Assembly (NCBI GenBank): GCA_910586955.1
Contig: CAJUMM010000037.1
Location: forward strand, 1 to 26,354
Direction: 5' to 3'
Length of the DNA: 26,354 bases
Origin: an uncultured Lachnospiraceae bacterium
Lineage (GTDB): Bacteria; Bacillota; Clostridia; Lachnospirales; Lachnospiraceae
Under the pieces are notes generated by a model. That model was not told the origin of the DNA and did not search any database. It worked only from the letters and a program-made list of their open reading frames with translations. A program made the translations under genes and the position numbers. Shown piece by piece: positions 7,814 to 15,533 of the stretch; position 1 is the stretch's first letter, and every line of letters begins with the position of its first letter.

Positions 7814-7921
7814 ATTCCAGTTCCGCATCCGCCCTCTCAAGGCCCCTTACCTAGAAGGATTTTCAGCCGCCTTGCGTCTGCAAATCCTTCTGGGCCTTGT
7901 CCGGGCTCCTGCTGTTTTTTT
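7814..7921. repeat. Structured 110-bp repeat, copy B
   Basis: Same layout as copy A: GCCC 7831-7834 with GGGC 7903-7906, CAAGGCCC 7838-7845 with GGGCCTTG 7892-7899, and AGAAGGATTT 7853-7862 with AAATCCTTCT 7882-7891. Three stem pairs differ from copy A with both partners changed, and the loop sequence is unrelated. A T7 run follows on the plus strand. Confidence 0.8.
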
Positions 7922-7933
7922 ATTCTATTTTGA

Positions 7934-7962
7934 TTGCTTTCTGATTCATTTTACCATATAAT
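7934..7962 (+). promoter_or_regulatory. Promoter of the S1-domain gene
   Basis: TTGCTT (7934-7939), a 17-bp spacer and a perfect TATAAT (7957-7962), 45 bp before the S1-domain start codon. It lies to the right of the structured repeats, so they are outside this transcript. Confidence 0.7.
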
Positions 7963-8007
7963 AGAGATATTGGCGAACTATTTCGAAACAAAGAGAGGTA
8001 AACAGTT

Positions 8008-8913
8008 ATGGAAGAAAAAGTGACTATGGACGACTACGCAGCCGAGCTGGAAGCATCCTTCCACAAGGTGCAGGAGGGAGATATCCTCACAGGAACCGTT
8101 ATCGGCGTATCCGAGACAGAGGTTACCCTGGACCTGAAATCCTACACCGAGGGCATTATCCGCCTGGAGGATTACTCCGGCGATCCCGCCTTCTCCATTA
8201 AGAATGATGTGCAGCTTGGGGAAGAAGTGACTGCTACGGTCCTTCGGGCAGACGACGGCCAGGGACACATCCTGCTCTCCCGCAAGGCAGCTGCCGACGA
8301 GATGGCATGGAAGAAAGTAAATGAATATCTGGAAGAGAAGACGGTTCTGGATGTGAAGGTGGCAGGCGTAGTCAATGCCGGAGTCATCGCGTATGTGGAA
8401 GGACTTCGAGGATTTGTTCCGGCCTCCAAGCTGTCCTTAAGCTATGTAGAAAACCTGGAAGACTGGCTCCACAAGGAAATCCAGGTACAGGTAATCACCG
8501 TGGACCCGGAGAAAAAGAAACTGGTGCTTTCCGCCAGGGAAATCCTGCGCCAAAAAGCGGCGGAAGCCCGCAGGAACAAAATCTCCAACGTCCAGATCGG
8601 CCTGGTGACGGAGGGCAAGGTAGAGAGCATCCAGCCCTACGGAGCATTTATCGATTTAGGCGACGGCCTTTCCGGTCTTGTCCACGTATCCCAGATCTCC
8701 GAGAAGCGGATCAAGAGCCCGGATGTGGTTCTGAAGGTGGGAGACACGGTAAAGGTTAAAGTTATCGCCATCAAGGAGGGCAAACTCTCCCTGAGCATGA
8801 AGGCCTTAAATGATGCGGCGGCAGAAGAAATCCGTGAGGAAAAGATTGTGCTTCCCAAGGCCGAGAATGTCACCACCAATCTGGGAGACTTATTCAAAAA
8901 TATTAAGCTGTAA
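8008..8913 (+). CDS. S1 RNA-binding domain protein (ribosomal protein S1-like)
   Basis: 301-residue protein with three S1 (OB-fold) repeats at about 22-93, 110-178 and 195-265. The third is the best conserved (GKVESIQPYGAFIDLGDGLSGLVHVSQIS, quoted in part: YGAFIDLGDGLSGLVHVS). It should bind mRNA or rRNA and may aid translation, as the short S1-like proteins of Firmicutes are thought to do. It is shorter than the six-domain S1 of Proteobacteria and is not fused to IspH as in some Clostridia. The ATG at 8008 has AGAGAGG 9 nt upstream. It is a single-gene unit between its own promoter and a hairpin terminator at 8940-8981. Confidence 0.9.
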   Translation: MEEKVTMDDYAAELEASFHKVQEGDILTGTVIGVSETEVTLDLKSYTEGIIRLEDYSGDPAFSIKNDVQLGEEVTATVLRADDGQGHILLSRKAAADEMAWKKVNEYLEEKTVLDVKVAGVVNAGVIAYVEGLRGFVPASKLSLSYVENLEDWLHKEIQVQVITVDPEKKKLVLSAREILRQKAAEARRNKISNVQIGLVTEGKVESIQPYGAFIDLGDGLSGLVHVSQISEKRIKSPDVVLKVGDTVKVKVIAIKEGKLSLSMKALNDAAAEEIREEKIVLPKAENVTTNLGDLFKNIKL

Positions 8914-8939
8914 TCTATGGCATCTTATAAGAATACCTG

Positions 8940-8981
8940 GGGCTGCTGCAGGCGCACGAATGTGTCTGCGACAGCCCTTTT
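8940..8981 (+). terminator. Intrinsic terminator after the S1-domain gene
   Basis: GGGCTG (8940-8945) pairs with CAGCCC (8972-8977) and GCAG (8948-8951) with CTGC (8966-8969), followed by TTTT. It separates the S1 gene from the response regulator gene. The T run is short, so leakage is possible. Confidence 0.65.
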
Positions 8982-9011
8982 GGCAATGGACAGGAACGGA
9001 AGGGGAGACAG

Positions 9012-9713
9012 ATGAATCATATTTTGCTTTTGGAAGACGATCAAAGCCTTATAGACGGGCTTTTGTATACCCTGGAAAGACACGGCTTTTCCGCAGACGC
9101 AGCCCGGACCGTGGAAGAAGCCATGGCATTTCTTCACAATCCCCGCCGGCCCTACGATCTGCTCCTTCTGGATGTGACGCTCCCGGACGGGACCGGCTTC
9201 GATGTCTGTTCCCGGGTGCGCTCCGGCCAGAACCATGTCCCCATTATCTTTCTCACGGCCTCCGACGAGGAAGTCCACATTATCCGGGGCCTGGACAGCG
9301 GCGGGGACGACTACATCACCAAACCCTTTAAGCTTGGAGAACTTCTCTCCCGCATCCGCGCTCTGCTCCGCAGGGCCGGCCTGGCCTCTTTGCCGGAAGA
9401 TCCCGTCTTTTCCTGCGGGGATCTCTCTATCGACTACGCCGGAAACCGGATCTCTTTAAACGGCCGTCCTCTGGATCTGACAGCAGCGGAATACCGCCTG
9501 CTCTGCCTTCTTGCCCGCAATGGGGGACAGACGGTGTCCAGAAGCCGGATTCTGGAAACCCTCTGGGACAGCAGCGGGAATTTCGTGGACGACAACACCC
9601 TGTCCGTGTATATCCGCAGGCTTCGGGAAAAGGTGGAGGAGGATCCCTCCCGCCCTGTCCGTCTGGTTACAGTCCGGGGTTTCGGCTACCGGTGGAATGA
9701 GGTGCAGCCATGA
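9012..9713 (+). CDS. OmpR-family response regulator
   Basis: 233-residue regulator. The receiver domain (1-118) has acidic residues in LLLEDD, phospho-acceptor Asp54 (LLLDVTLPDG), Thr of FLTAS and Lys of TKPFK. The winged-helix DNA-binding domain is at about 130-230 (LTAAEYRLLCLLARN ... VYIRRLREKVEEDP ... VRGFGYRW). It is phosphorylated by the kinase encoded next, whose ATG overlaps this stop codon (ATGA). The ribosome site is GGAAGGGGAGA just upstream of 9012. A likely target is the TGTAA repeat at 10923-10960 in front of the ABC transporter genes. Confidence 0.95.
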   Translation: MNHILLLEDDQSLIDGLLYTLERHGFSADAARTVEEAMAFLHNPRRPYDLLLLDVTLPDGTGFDVCSRVRSGQNHVPIIFLTASDEEVHIIRGLDSGGDDYITKPFKLGELLSRIRALLRRAGLASLPEDPVFSCGDLSIDYAGNRISLNGRPLDLTAAEYRLLCLLARNGGQTVSRSRILETLWDSSGNFVDDNTLSVYIRRLREKVEEDPSRPVRLVTVRGFGYRWNEVQP

Positions 9714-10960
9714 ATATATTCCAGGAAAAATCCGCCCGCAGATTCTTTTTCTCCATCCTTGCGATTTTTGCTCTCTCCCTCCTGATGAACCTGGGCCTTG
9801 TGCTGGAACACGGGCGGGTGGTCCGCCGGCTCCTTCTTGCCCAAAACCAGGCGGCGGCCTCCATACTCCTTCAGGAAGGCGTTCCAAGAGATATCGCCGC
9901 CAGGGCCCTCACCGGCACCCAGGCCACACCGGAAGGCGTCCGCCTTCTGTGGCAGCTTGGTTTCCACGACAGCTCTTATAAAGGCGCCTTTTCCGGTGAC
10001 AGCTTTGCCCTCATTTCCTTTGCCTGCCTGTTCCTTGTATCCGCTCTTTTCCTGGCTGCCGTGCTCCGGTTCCTGCACCGGCAGGAGCGCCTATATCTGG
10101 AAGCCATCCCCATCGTATCCGCCTACACCGAAGGCCGGTTCCATAAGCAGCTTCCCCAGTGCTGTGACGGCACGGTTTACCGGCTTTTTACTTCTGTCAA
10201 TCACATGGCCGCAGCCTTAAAGGCCGGACAGGAACTGGAACATCAGACAAAGGATTTTCTGAAAAATACCATCTCCGACATCTCCCACCAGCTAAAGACA
10301 CCCCTGGCGGCCCTGTCCATGTACAATGAAATCCTTCTGGAGGAGCCGGACCATGAACAGACGGTCCGCACCTTTGCCCGGAAATCCGGCGCCGCCATTG
10401 AGCGGATGCAGACCCTGATTCTCTCCCTTCTGAAAATCGCCCGCCTGGACAGCCAGGCCATTGACTTTCAAAAAGGCCTCTGTCCCGTAAAAGAACTTCT
10501 CCAGAAAGCCGCCGAGCCACTGATCCAGCGTTCCCGGGAGGAGCAAAAGCCTTTCTCATTCCCGGATCTTTCTTCGGAAACCCTCTTCTGCGATCCCCTA
10601 TGGACAGCCGAAGCTCTGGGAAACCTTTTAAAGAATGCTCTGGATCATTCTCCCCCGGGAAAGGAAATCCGGATTTCCTTTCAGCGGACCGCCCTGGAGA
10701 CAGGCATCCGGGTATCCGATCAGGGGCCCGGCATCCTGCCGGAAGATATCCACCATATCTTCAAACGCTTTTACCGCAGCAAGGCTTTTGCCGGTTCCCC
10801 CGGCACCGGCTTGGGACTCCCTCTGGCCCAGGCCATCGCCCAGGGGCAGGGCGGGCGGATTGAGGTGCAAAACAGGCCGGGCAAAGGCTGTACCTTTACC
10901 CTCTGTCTCCCCTCACAGGCCTCCTTACAAAACTGTAAGGAAGGATTCACCTCTTTGTAA
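9710..10960 (+). CDS. Membrane sensor histidine kinase
   Basis: 416-residue kinase with two membrane helices (about 12-31 and 99-119) enclosing a short extracellular loop of about 65 residues. A HAMP-like linker follows, then the HisKA block with phospho-acceptor His193 (SDISHQLKTPLA), and HATPase motifs: N box NLLKNALDHS, DQGPGI and GTGLGLPLAQ. The small loop and the genetic link to an ATPase/FtsX permease resemble kinases that sense antimicrobial peptides through their transporter, but no ligand can be named. The start overlaps the regulator stop by 4 nt. The last 40 bases also carry the probable operator for the downstream ABC genes. Confidence 0.94.
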   Translation: MNIFQEKSARRFFFSILAIFALSLLMNLGLVLEHGRVVRRLLLAQNQAAASILLQEGVPRDIAARALTGTQATPEGVRLLWQLGFHDSSYKGAFSGDSFALISFACLFLVSALFLAAVLRFLHRQERLYLEAIPIVSAYTEGRFHKQLPQCCDGTVYRLFTSVNHMAAALKAGQELEHQTKDFLKNTISDISHQLKTPLAALSMYNEILLEEPDHEQTVRTFARKSGAAIERMQTLILSLLKIARLDSQAIDFQKGLCPVKELLQKAAEPLIQRSREEQKPFSFPDLSSETLFCDPLWTAEALGNLLKNALDHSPPGKEIRISFQRTALETGIRVSDQGPGILPEDIHHIFKRFYRSKAFAGSPGTGLGLPLAQAIAQGQGGRIEVQNRPGKGCTFTLCLPSQASLQNCKEGFTSL

Positions 10961-10977
10961 CCTCTCCCTGGTAAACT
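10923..10977 (+). promoter_or_regulatory. Probable response-regulator operator and promoter of the ABC genes
   Basis: Perfect inverted repeat CCTTACA-AAAC-TGTAAGG (10923-10940), then another TGTAA half-site at 10956-10960. That is 22 bp (two helical turns) from the previous TGTAA at 10934. A -10-like TAAACT sits at 10972-10977, with no good -35. Such direct-repeat sites without a -35 box fit activation by an OmpR-type regulator. The inverted repeat lies within the kinase coding sequence. Confidence 0.55.
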
Positions 10978-11004
10978 AAAGGGCATAAAGGAGGTACTTC
11001 ATCT

Positions 11005-11700
11005 ATGGAAATCTTAAAAGTACAGCATTTATGCAAAACATACGGCCAGGGTGAAAACAGCGTCCAGGCTCTCCGGGATGTGTCTTTCACCATGAGGAAA
11101 GGAGAATTTGCCGCCGTCATCGGGGAATCCGGCAGCGGAAAAACTACCCTTCTCAACCTTATCGGCGGCCTGGACGAACCCTCTTCCGGACGAATCCTGC
11201 TTAACGGCCAGGAACTTGGCTCTATGAAAGAAGAGGAGCGTACCGTCTTCCGCCGGAGAAATATCGGTTTCGTCTTCCAATCCTTCCAGCTGATTCCGGA
11301 GCTAACCGTAGAACAGAATATTGCCTTTCCCCTGCTTCTGGATTACCAAAAGCCCGATGGGAAAGAACTTCTGGAACTGCTTCACATCCTGAAACTGGCT
11401 CCCCGCCGGAACCACCTGCCCAGCCAGCTCTCCGGAGGCCAGCAGCAGAGGGCCGCTATCGGCCGGGCTCTTATCCACCATCCCATGCTGATCCTGGCAG
11501 ACGAGCCCACAGGCAACTTGGACAGTGAAAACAGCCGGGAGGTTATGGAGCTTCTCACCCAGGCCGCCCATCACTACCGCCAGACAATCCTAATGATCAC
11601 CCACAATCAAGGCCTGACGGCTTATGCGGACCGGGTGCTTCAGGTATCCGACGGCATTTTGACGGATTTAGGAGGGAACTGTGATGAAAAGCTATCTTAG
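11005..11700 (+). CDS. ABC transporter ATPase (MacB/LolD/BceA type)
   Basis: 231-residue ATP-binding subunit. Walker A is GESGSGKT at 40-47, followed by the Q-loop in FVFQSFQLIPELTV, the signature LSGGQQQRAAIGRAL, Walker B LILADEPTGNLD and the His-switch in MITHN. The DEPTGNLDSE and GLDEPSSG patterns mark the exporter/mechanotransmission class that works with FtsX-fold permeases. The ATG has a strong AAAGGAGG site (spacing about 10). Its end overlaps the permease gene by 17 nt, implying equal expression. With the preceding two-component genes it forms a sense-and-respond unit, probably for peptide resistance or export. Confidence 0.94.
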   Translation: MEILKVQHLCKTYGQGENSVQALRDVSFTMRKGEFAAVIGESGSGKTTLLNLIGGLDEPSSGRILLNGQELGSMKEEERTVFRRRNIGFVFQSFQLIPELTVEQNIAFPLLLDYQKPDGKELLELLHILKLAPRRNHLPSQLSGGQQQRAAIGRALIHHPMLILADEPTGNLDSENSREVMELLTQAAHHYRQTILMITHNQGLTAYADRVLQVSDGILTDLGGNCDEKLS

Positions 11701-14032
11701 TCTCATTCCCGCTTATGCGAAGGCTCACAGAAAGCAGAACCGGATGACCCTTCTGTGCATCATGCTGGCGGTCTTTCTGGTGACAGCCATTTTCGGCATG
11801 GCCGACATGGAGATCCGCGCCCAGAAGGTCAGCGCCATTACCCAGTACGGCAACTGGCATATCCAGATCCGGGATCTGTCCCCGGAGGATGCCGGAGTCA
11901 TAGCCGCCCGCCCGGATGTGGCTTTCTCCTCCTGGTATAATGTGATCAACTACCGCCTGAAGGAGGATTATTTTATCCAGGATAAGCCCACCGCCGTCTG
12001 CGGCATCGAACCCTCCATGCTGGATATCATGGAATACGACTTGCTGGAAGGATGCTTCCCGGAAAACGACCGCCAGATCATTCTAACCAGCAACGCCAGG
12101 GAAAGCCTTGGCCTCTCCCTGGAGGATACCGTTTCTTTACAGATTCCTTCAGGAGAATCCCGGGAATTTACTGTCTCTGCCTTCGGCATGGACAATCAGG
12201 CAGCCCTCAAAACCGACGCCGTCATTGCTTTCCTGCCTCTTTCCTCTTTTGAAAGCCTGTACCAAAGCGCCCATGAGAATAGGGATGAGACGGATCTGGT
12301 ATACTACGTCCAGTTTTCCCGGGGCTGCAATATCCGCAAAGCTATCACAGATATTCGGGAACAATTCTCCCTCTCTGAGGAGCAGATCGGAGAAAACACC
12401 GTCCTCCTGGGACTCCTTGGCGCAAGCAGCGACTCCTACATGCTCGGCCTGTACATAGCGGCCCTAATCCTCTTCTGCCTGGTTCTGGCTGCAGGCGTCC
12501 TGATGGTAGCCAGCAGCATGAACAGCAACATTGCCCAGCGGACCCAATTCTTCGGCCTCCTTCGCTGCATCGGCGCCAATCAAAAGCAAATCCGCCGCTT
12601 TGTGCGCCTGGAGGCCCTGAACTGGTGCCTCACGGCCATTCCTGTGGGCGTCCTTTCAGGCTCCGCCGTCATCTGGGCCCTATGCGCCCTGCTGCGCTGT
12701 CTGAGCCCCAAGTATTTTGCCGACATGCCCATCCTTGGCATCAGCCCCATAGGCATCCTCTTTGGAGCCTTGGCCGGACTGTGCACCGTGCTCCTTGCCG
12801 CCCGCACACCTGCCAGAAGAGCATCAAAAGTCTCTCCTGTCACTGCGGTGTCGGGGAATGCCGACCTGGCCCCGGGCGGCCGGAAGGCCGCCAACACCTC
12901 CCTGTGCCGGGTGGAAACCGCCCTTGGCATCCACCACGCCACCTCAAAGAAGAAAAATTTCCTGCTTATGACCTGCTCCTTTGCCTTAAGCATTATCCTT
13001 TTTCTGGCCTTCTCCGTATCCACGGACTTTATGCGCCATGCCATCAAACCCTTGCAACCCTACACGCCGGATCTCTCCATTGCGAGCCCGGACAACAGCC
13101 TCTCCATTGACCAGAGCCTTCCCGGCAAAATCGCCGGGCAAAGCGGGGTAAAACGGGTCTACGCAAGAAGGTTTGCCTACGACGTCCCTGCAGTCATCCG
13201 TGGGGAAAACCGGACCGTTATGCTGATCTCCTACGATCTGCAGCAGCTGAACTGGGTGGAGGAAAGCCGATACCTGACAGATGGGGATCTGTCTCCTCTT
13301 CTGGGGGAGGGAAATTATGTGTTAAGCGTCCACTACAACCAGGAAGGTACCCTGGAGACAGGGGAGACTATTGAAACTTCTTTAGGAGAGCTTTCCGTGG
13401 CCGGAGTTCTGTCCCACTGCCCCTTTGATCCCCTGCCGGGATCCGAGACCCTGATCTGCTCCGAGGAGGCCTTCACCCGCCTGACCGGGGAGGCGGACTA
13501 CACCATCGTGGACGTCCAGCTCACCCGGCAGGCCACGGAGGAGGATGTGAGGCAGATCCGGAAGCTGGCCGGGGATCACCTGCTCTTCTCCGATCAGCGC
13601 TTAAGCAACCAGGAAACCCGGGGAGCCTTCTGGGCCTACGCCCTCTTCCTGTACGGATTCCTTGCCGTCATTGTCCTCATCACCTGTTTCCACATTGTGA
13701 ACAGCATCTCCATGAGTGCGGCGGCAAGAATGCAGCAGTACGGGGCCATGCGGGCCGTGGGGATGAGCTGCCGCCAGTTCACGAAAATGATCGCCGCCGA
13801 GGCCGCCTCTTACGCCCTCTCAGGTTCATTTCTCGGCTGTCTCCTGGGACTGCCTCTGCACTGGCTGCTCTTTGACAAAATGGTGTCCTCCCGCTGGGGC
13901 ACGCCCTGGCGGTTCCCCCTGCCCATGGTGCTGCTGATCCTCTTTATCGTGCTGATGGCCGCCTTGGCGGCTGTCCGGGGACCGGCAAGGCAGATTCGAA
14001 AGATGTCGGTAACGGAGGCGATTCATACGTAG
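11684..14032 (+). CDS. ABC transporter permease with two FtsX/MacB domains
   Basis: About 782 residues. Eight membrane helices are readable near 22-41, 254-278, 310-337, 356-376, 427-446, 652-677, 709-732 and 745-766. They give two FtsX-type modules, each with a large extracellular domain (about 45-250 and 450-650). FtsX-like cytoplasmic loops are seen in RTQFFGLLRCIGANQKQI and MQQYGAMRAVGMSCRQF. The architecture is like LolCE/MacB-type duplicated permeases rather than BceB, which has ten helices and one large loop. Start: an ATG at 11684 lies 7 nt after GGAGGG; the GTG at 11681 is too close. It partners with the preceding ATPase. Substrate is unknown. Confidence 0.92.
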   Translation: MKSYLSLIPAYAKAHRKQNRMTLLCIMLAVFLVTAIFGMADMEIRAQKVSAITQYGNWHIQIRDLSPEDAGVIAARPDVAFSSWYNVINYRLKEDYFIQDKPTAVCGIEPSMLDIMEYDLLEGCFPENDRQIILTSNARESLGLSLEDTVSLQIPSGESREFTVSAFGMDNQAALKTDAVIAFLPLSSFESLYQSAHENRDETDLVYYVQFSRGCNIRKAITDIREQFSLSEEQIGENTVLLGLLGASSDSYMLGLYIAALILFCLVLAAGVLMVASSMNSNIAQRTQFFGLLRCIGANQKQIRRFVRLEALNWCLTAIPVGVLSGSAVIWALCALLRCLSPKYFADMPILGISPIGILFGALAGLCTVLLAARTPARRASKVSPVTAVSGNADLAPGGRKAANTSLCRVETALGIHHATSKKKNFLLMTCSFALSIILFLAFSVSTDFMRHAIKPLQPYTPDLSIASPDNSLSIDQSLPGKIAGQSGVKRVYARRFAYDVPAVIRGENRTVMLISYDLQQLNWVEESRYLTDGDLSPLLGEGNYVLSVHYNQEGTLETGETIETSLGELSVAGVLSHCPFDPLPGSETLICSEEAFTRLTGEADYTIVDVQLTRQATEEDVRQIRKLAGDHLLFSDQRLSNQETRGAFWAYALFLYGFLAVIVLITCFHIVNSISMSAAARMQQYGAMRAVGMSCRQFTKMIAAEAASYALSGSFLGCLLGLPLHWLLFDKMVSSRWGTPWRFPLPMVLLILFIVLMAALAAVRGPARQIRKMSVTEAIHT

Positions 14033-14135
14033 ATCGCTGCCCAGATTGCTGGAATATTATGATTGTTTATCTATTGGAAAAATGCTCTTATAAAAATGAA
14101 ATGGTATGGAATACTTGTTGGAAAGAGGTGATTCT

Positions 14136-14318
14136 ATGACAGCTTTACGGCAGACTGCTATGAAAGAATCAGAAAAATTACCAGAGGATAAAGTAAGCTT
14201 TATTTTGCAGATCATGCAAGGGGTCAATGGCTTATATAACGATAACCAATTATGGTTGATAGGATTTTACATGTCAGAGATAAAGGCTATTTTACCAGAA
14301 GATTATTTAAAAATGTAA
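14136..14318 (+). CDS. Small hypothetical protein (60 aa)
   Basis: Short soluble protein. The ATG at 14136 has AAAGAGGTGA just upstream (5 nt), a better start than the ATG at 14106, which would add 10 residues. The first half (LRQTAMKESEKLPEDKVSFI) resembles the N-terminal part of short hypothetical proteins of Clostridia sometimes annotated as antitoxin-like. The second half (LWLIGFYMSEIKAILPEDY) does not continue that pattern and could be a diverged or frame-shifted tail. No toxin gene is adjacent. The gene is much AT-richer than its neighbours, suggesting separate acquisition. No function is assigned. Confidence 0.55.
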   Translation: MTALRQTAMKESEKLPEDKVSFILQIMQGVNGLYNDNQLWLIGFYMSEIKAILPEDYLKM

Positions 14319-14341
14319 AAGTTTAGTTTCGCATTGGTGGA

Positions 14342-14362
14342 CAGGAGGCAAAATGCCTCCTG
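14342..14362 (+). terminator. Hairpin after the small ORF
   Basis: CAGGAGGCA (14342-14350) pairs perfectly with TGCCTCCTG (14354-14362) around AAA. It is followed by TTCCTT rather than a real T run, so it is at best a weak terminator for the plus-strand small gene. Confidence 0.4.
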
Positions 14363-14381
14363 TTCCTTGAATGATAGCAGC

Positions 14382-14417
14382 AAAAAAAGAACTGCCATAG
14401 CTGTTACGACAGTTCTT
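14382..14417 (-). terminator. Intrinsic terminator of the import operon
   Basis: On the minus strand AAGAACTG pairs with CAGTTCTT (14410-14417 with 14387-14394), ending in T7. It lies 15 bp past the ATPase stop codon and closes the regulator-kinase-SBP-permease-ATPase set. Confidence 0.8.
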
Positions 14418-14431
14418 CATCCTTTTCTTTC

Positions 14432-15496
14432 TCACTCTACAATCAAATGTGCCTTCCCCTGCTGCACCGTAATGTATACATCCCCCTCATGGACGGTCAT
14501 TCCCGTGTCAAAGGCATCCACGATCCACTCCTTGCCAAGCTGATCCTCCACAAAGTAGCGAACCTTCTCCCCCAGGAACATATAGTGCTTCACCCTGCCT
14601 GGGATATTGACCATTCCCTCCACCTTCTCCTCGGACAGGAGGGCGGACTCGGGACGGATGCTGAAGGTGATCTTGCGAGCCTCCCCAAGAGCCTCATCCC
14701 CCACGACTTTCTCCCCGCCGTAGGCCAGCGCCGCCATTCCGCCTTCCGGCTCGTTGTCGCCCTCGATAAAGTTCGCCACGCCGATAAAGTCCGCCACAAA
14801 CCGGGTTCTGGGCTTAAAGTAAATCTCCCGGGGCGCTCCGTACTGCTCCACATTTCCCTTGTTCAGCACCAGGATCTTGTCGGACATAGACAGAGCCTCC
14901 TGCTGATCGTGGGTCACGTAGAGCATGGTGATACCCAGCTTCTGCTGAATCAGGCGCAGCTCCACACGGACAGACTCCCGAAGCTTTGCATCCAGGTTGG
15001 ACAGGGGCTCATCCAGGAGGAGAAGATCCGCGCTATTCACAAGAGCCCTGGCAATGGCCACCCGCTGCTGCTGGCCGCCGGACATCTGGTTGGGATAGCG
15101 CTTCTCAAAACCGCTTAGATTCACCAGCTCCAGAGTCTCCTTCACCTTCTTCTGAATCTCCTCCTTTGGCATCTTCTGGTTTTTCAGTCCATAGGACACA
15201 TTCCCCTCCACCGTCATATGGGGGAAGAGGGCGTACTCCTGGAACACCATAGGCGTGTTGCGTTTCTGGGGCGGCAGGCCCGAAATCTCATTTCCGTTCA
15301 GATAAATATTGCCGCTGTCCAGATGATAAAAACCCGCAATCATGCGAAGAAGGGTGGTCTTTCCGCAGCCGGAAGGCCCAAGGAAGGTGATAAACTTCCC
15401 CCTCTCAATATCCAGGGAAATATGGTTGATAATAACGTTGTCTCCGAATACCTTCACGATATCCTTTAATTGAAGTAATAGATTCTGATCGCTCAT
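14432..15496 (-). CDS. ABC importer ATPase (PotA/FbpC/AfuC class)
   Basis: 354-residue import ATPase. Walker A GPSGCGKTT, signature MSGGQQQRVAIARAL, Walker B LLLDEPLSNLD and switch VTHDQQEAL are all intact. A C-terminal TOBE-type domain (about 235-354) is typical of the spermidine/iron/sugar-phosphate class. The ATG at 15496 is preferred: the upstream TTG at 15520 has no ribosome site, whereas the ATG has a GAGAGA-rich leader. It follows the fused permease gene by 37 bp and is last in the operon, with a terminator directly after. It energises uptake through that permease. Confidence 0.93.
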   Translation of the reverse strand: MSDQNLLLQLKDIVKVFGDNVIINHISLDIERGKFITFLGPSGCGKTTLLRMIAGFYHLDSGNIYLNGNEISGLPPQKRNTPMVFQEYALFPHMTVEGNVSYGLKNQKMPKEEIQKKVKETLELVNLSGFEKRYPNQMSGGQQQRVAIARALVNSADLLLLDEPLSNLDAKLRESVRVELRLIQQKLGITMLYVTHDQQEALSMSDKILVLNKGNVEQYGAPREIYFKPRTRFVADFIGVANFIEGDNEPEGGMAALAYGGEKVVGDEALGEARKITFSIRPESALLSEEKVEGMVNIPGRVKHYMFLGEKVRYFVEDQLGKEWIVDAFDTGMTVHEGDVYITVQQGKAHLIVE

Positions 15497-15533
15497 AGCT
15501 TCTCTCTCTTTCCAATCCAATTTTCATTCTCTG

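Noticed and set aside
7703..7921. Reading the two repeats as a T-box, riboswitch or CRISPR
   Set aside because: No T-box sequence or specifier arrangement, no known aptamer core, and only two units with unequal loops; not repeat-spacer architecture.
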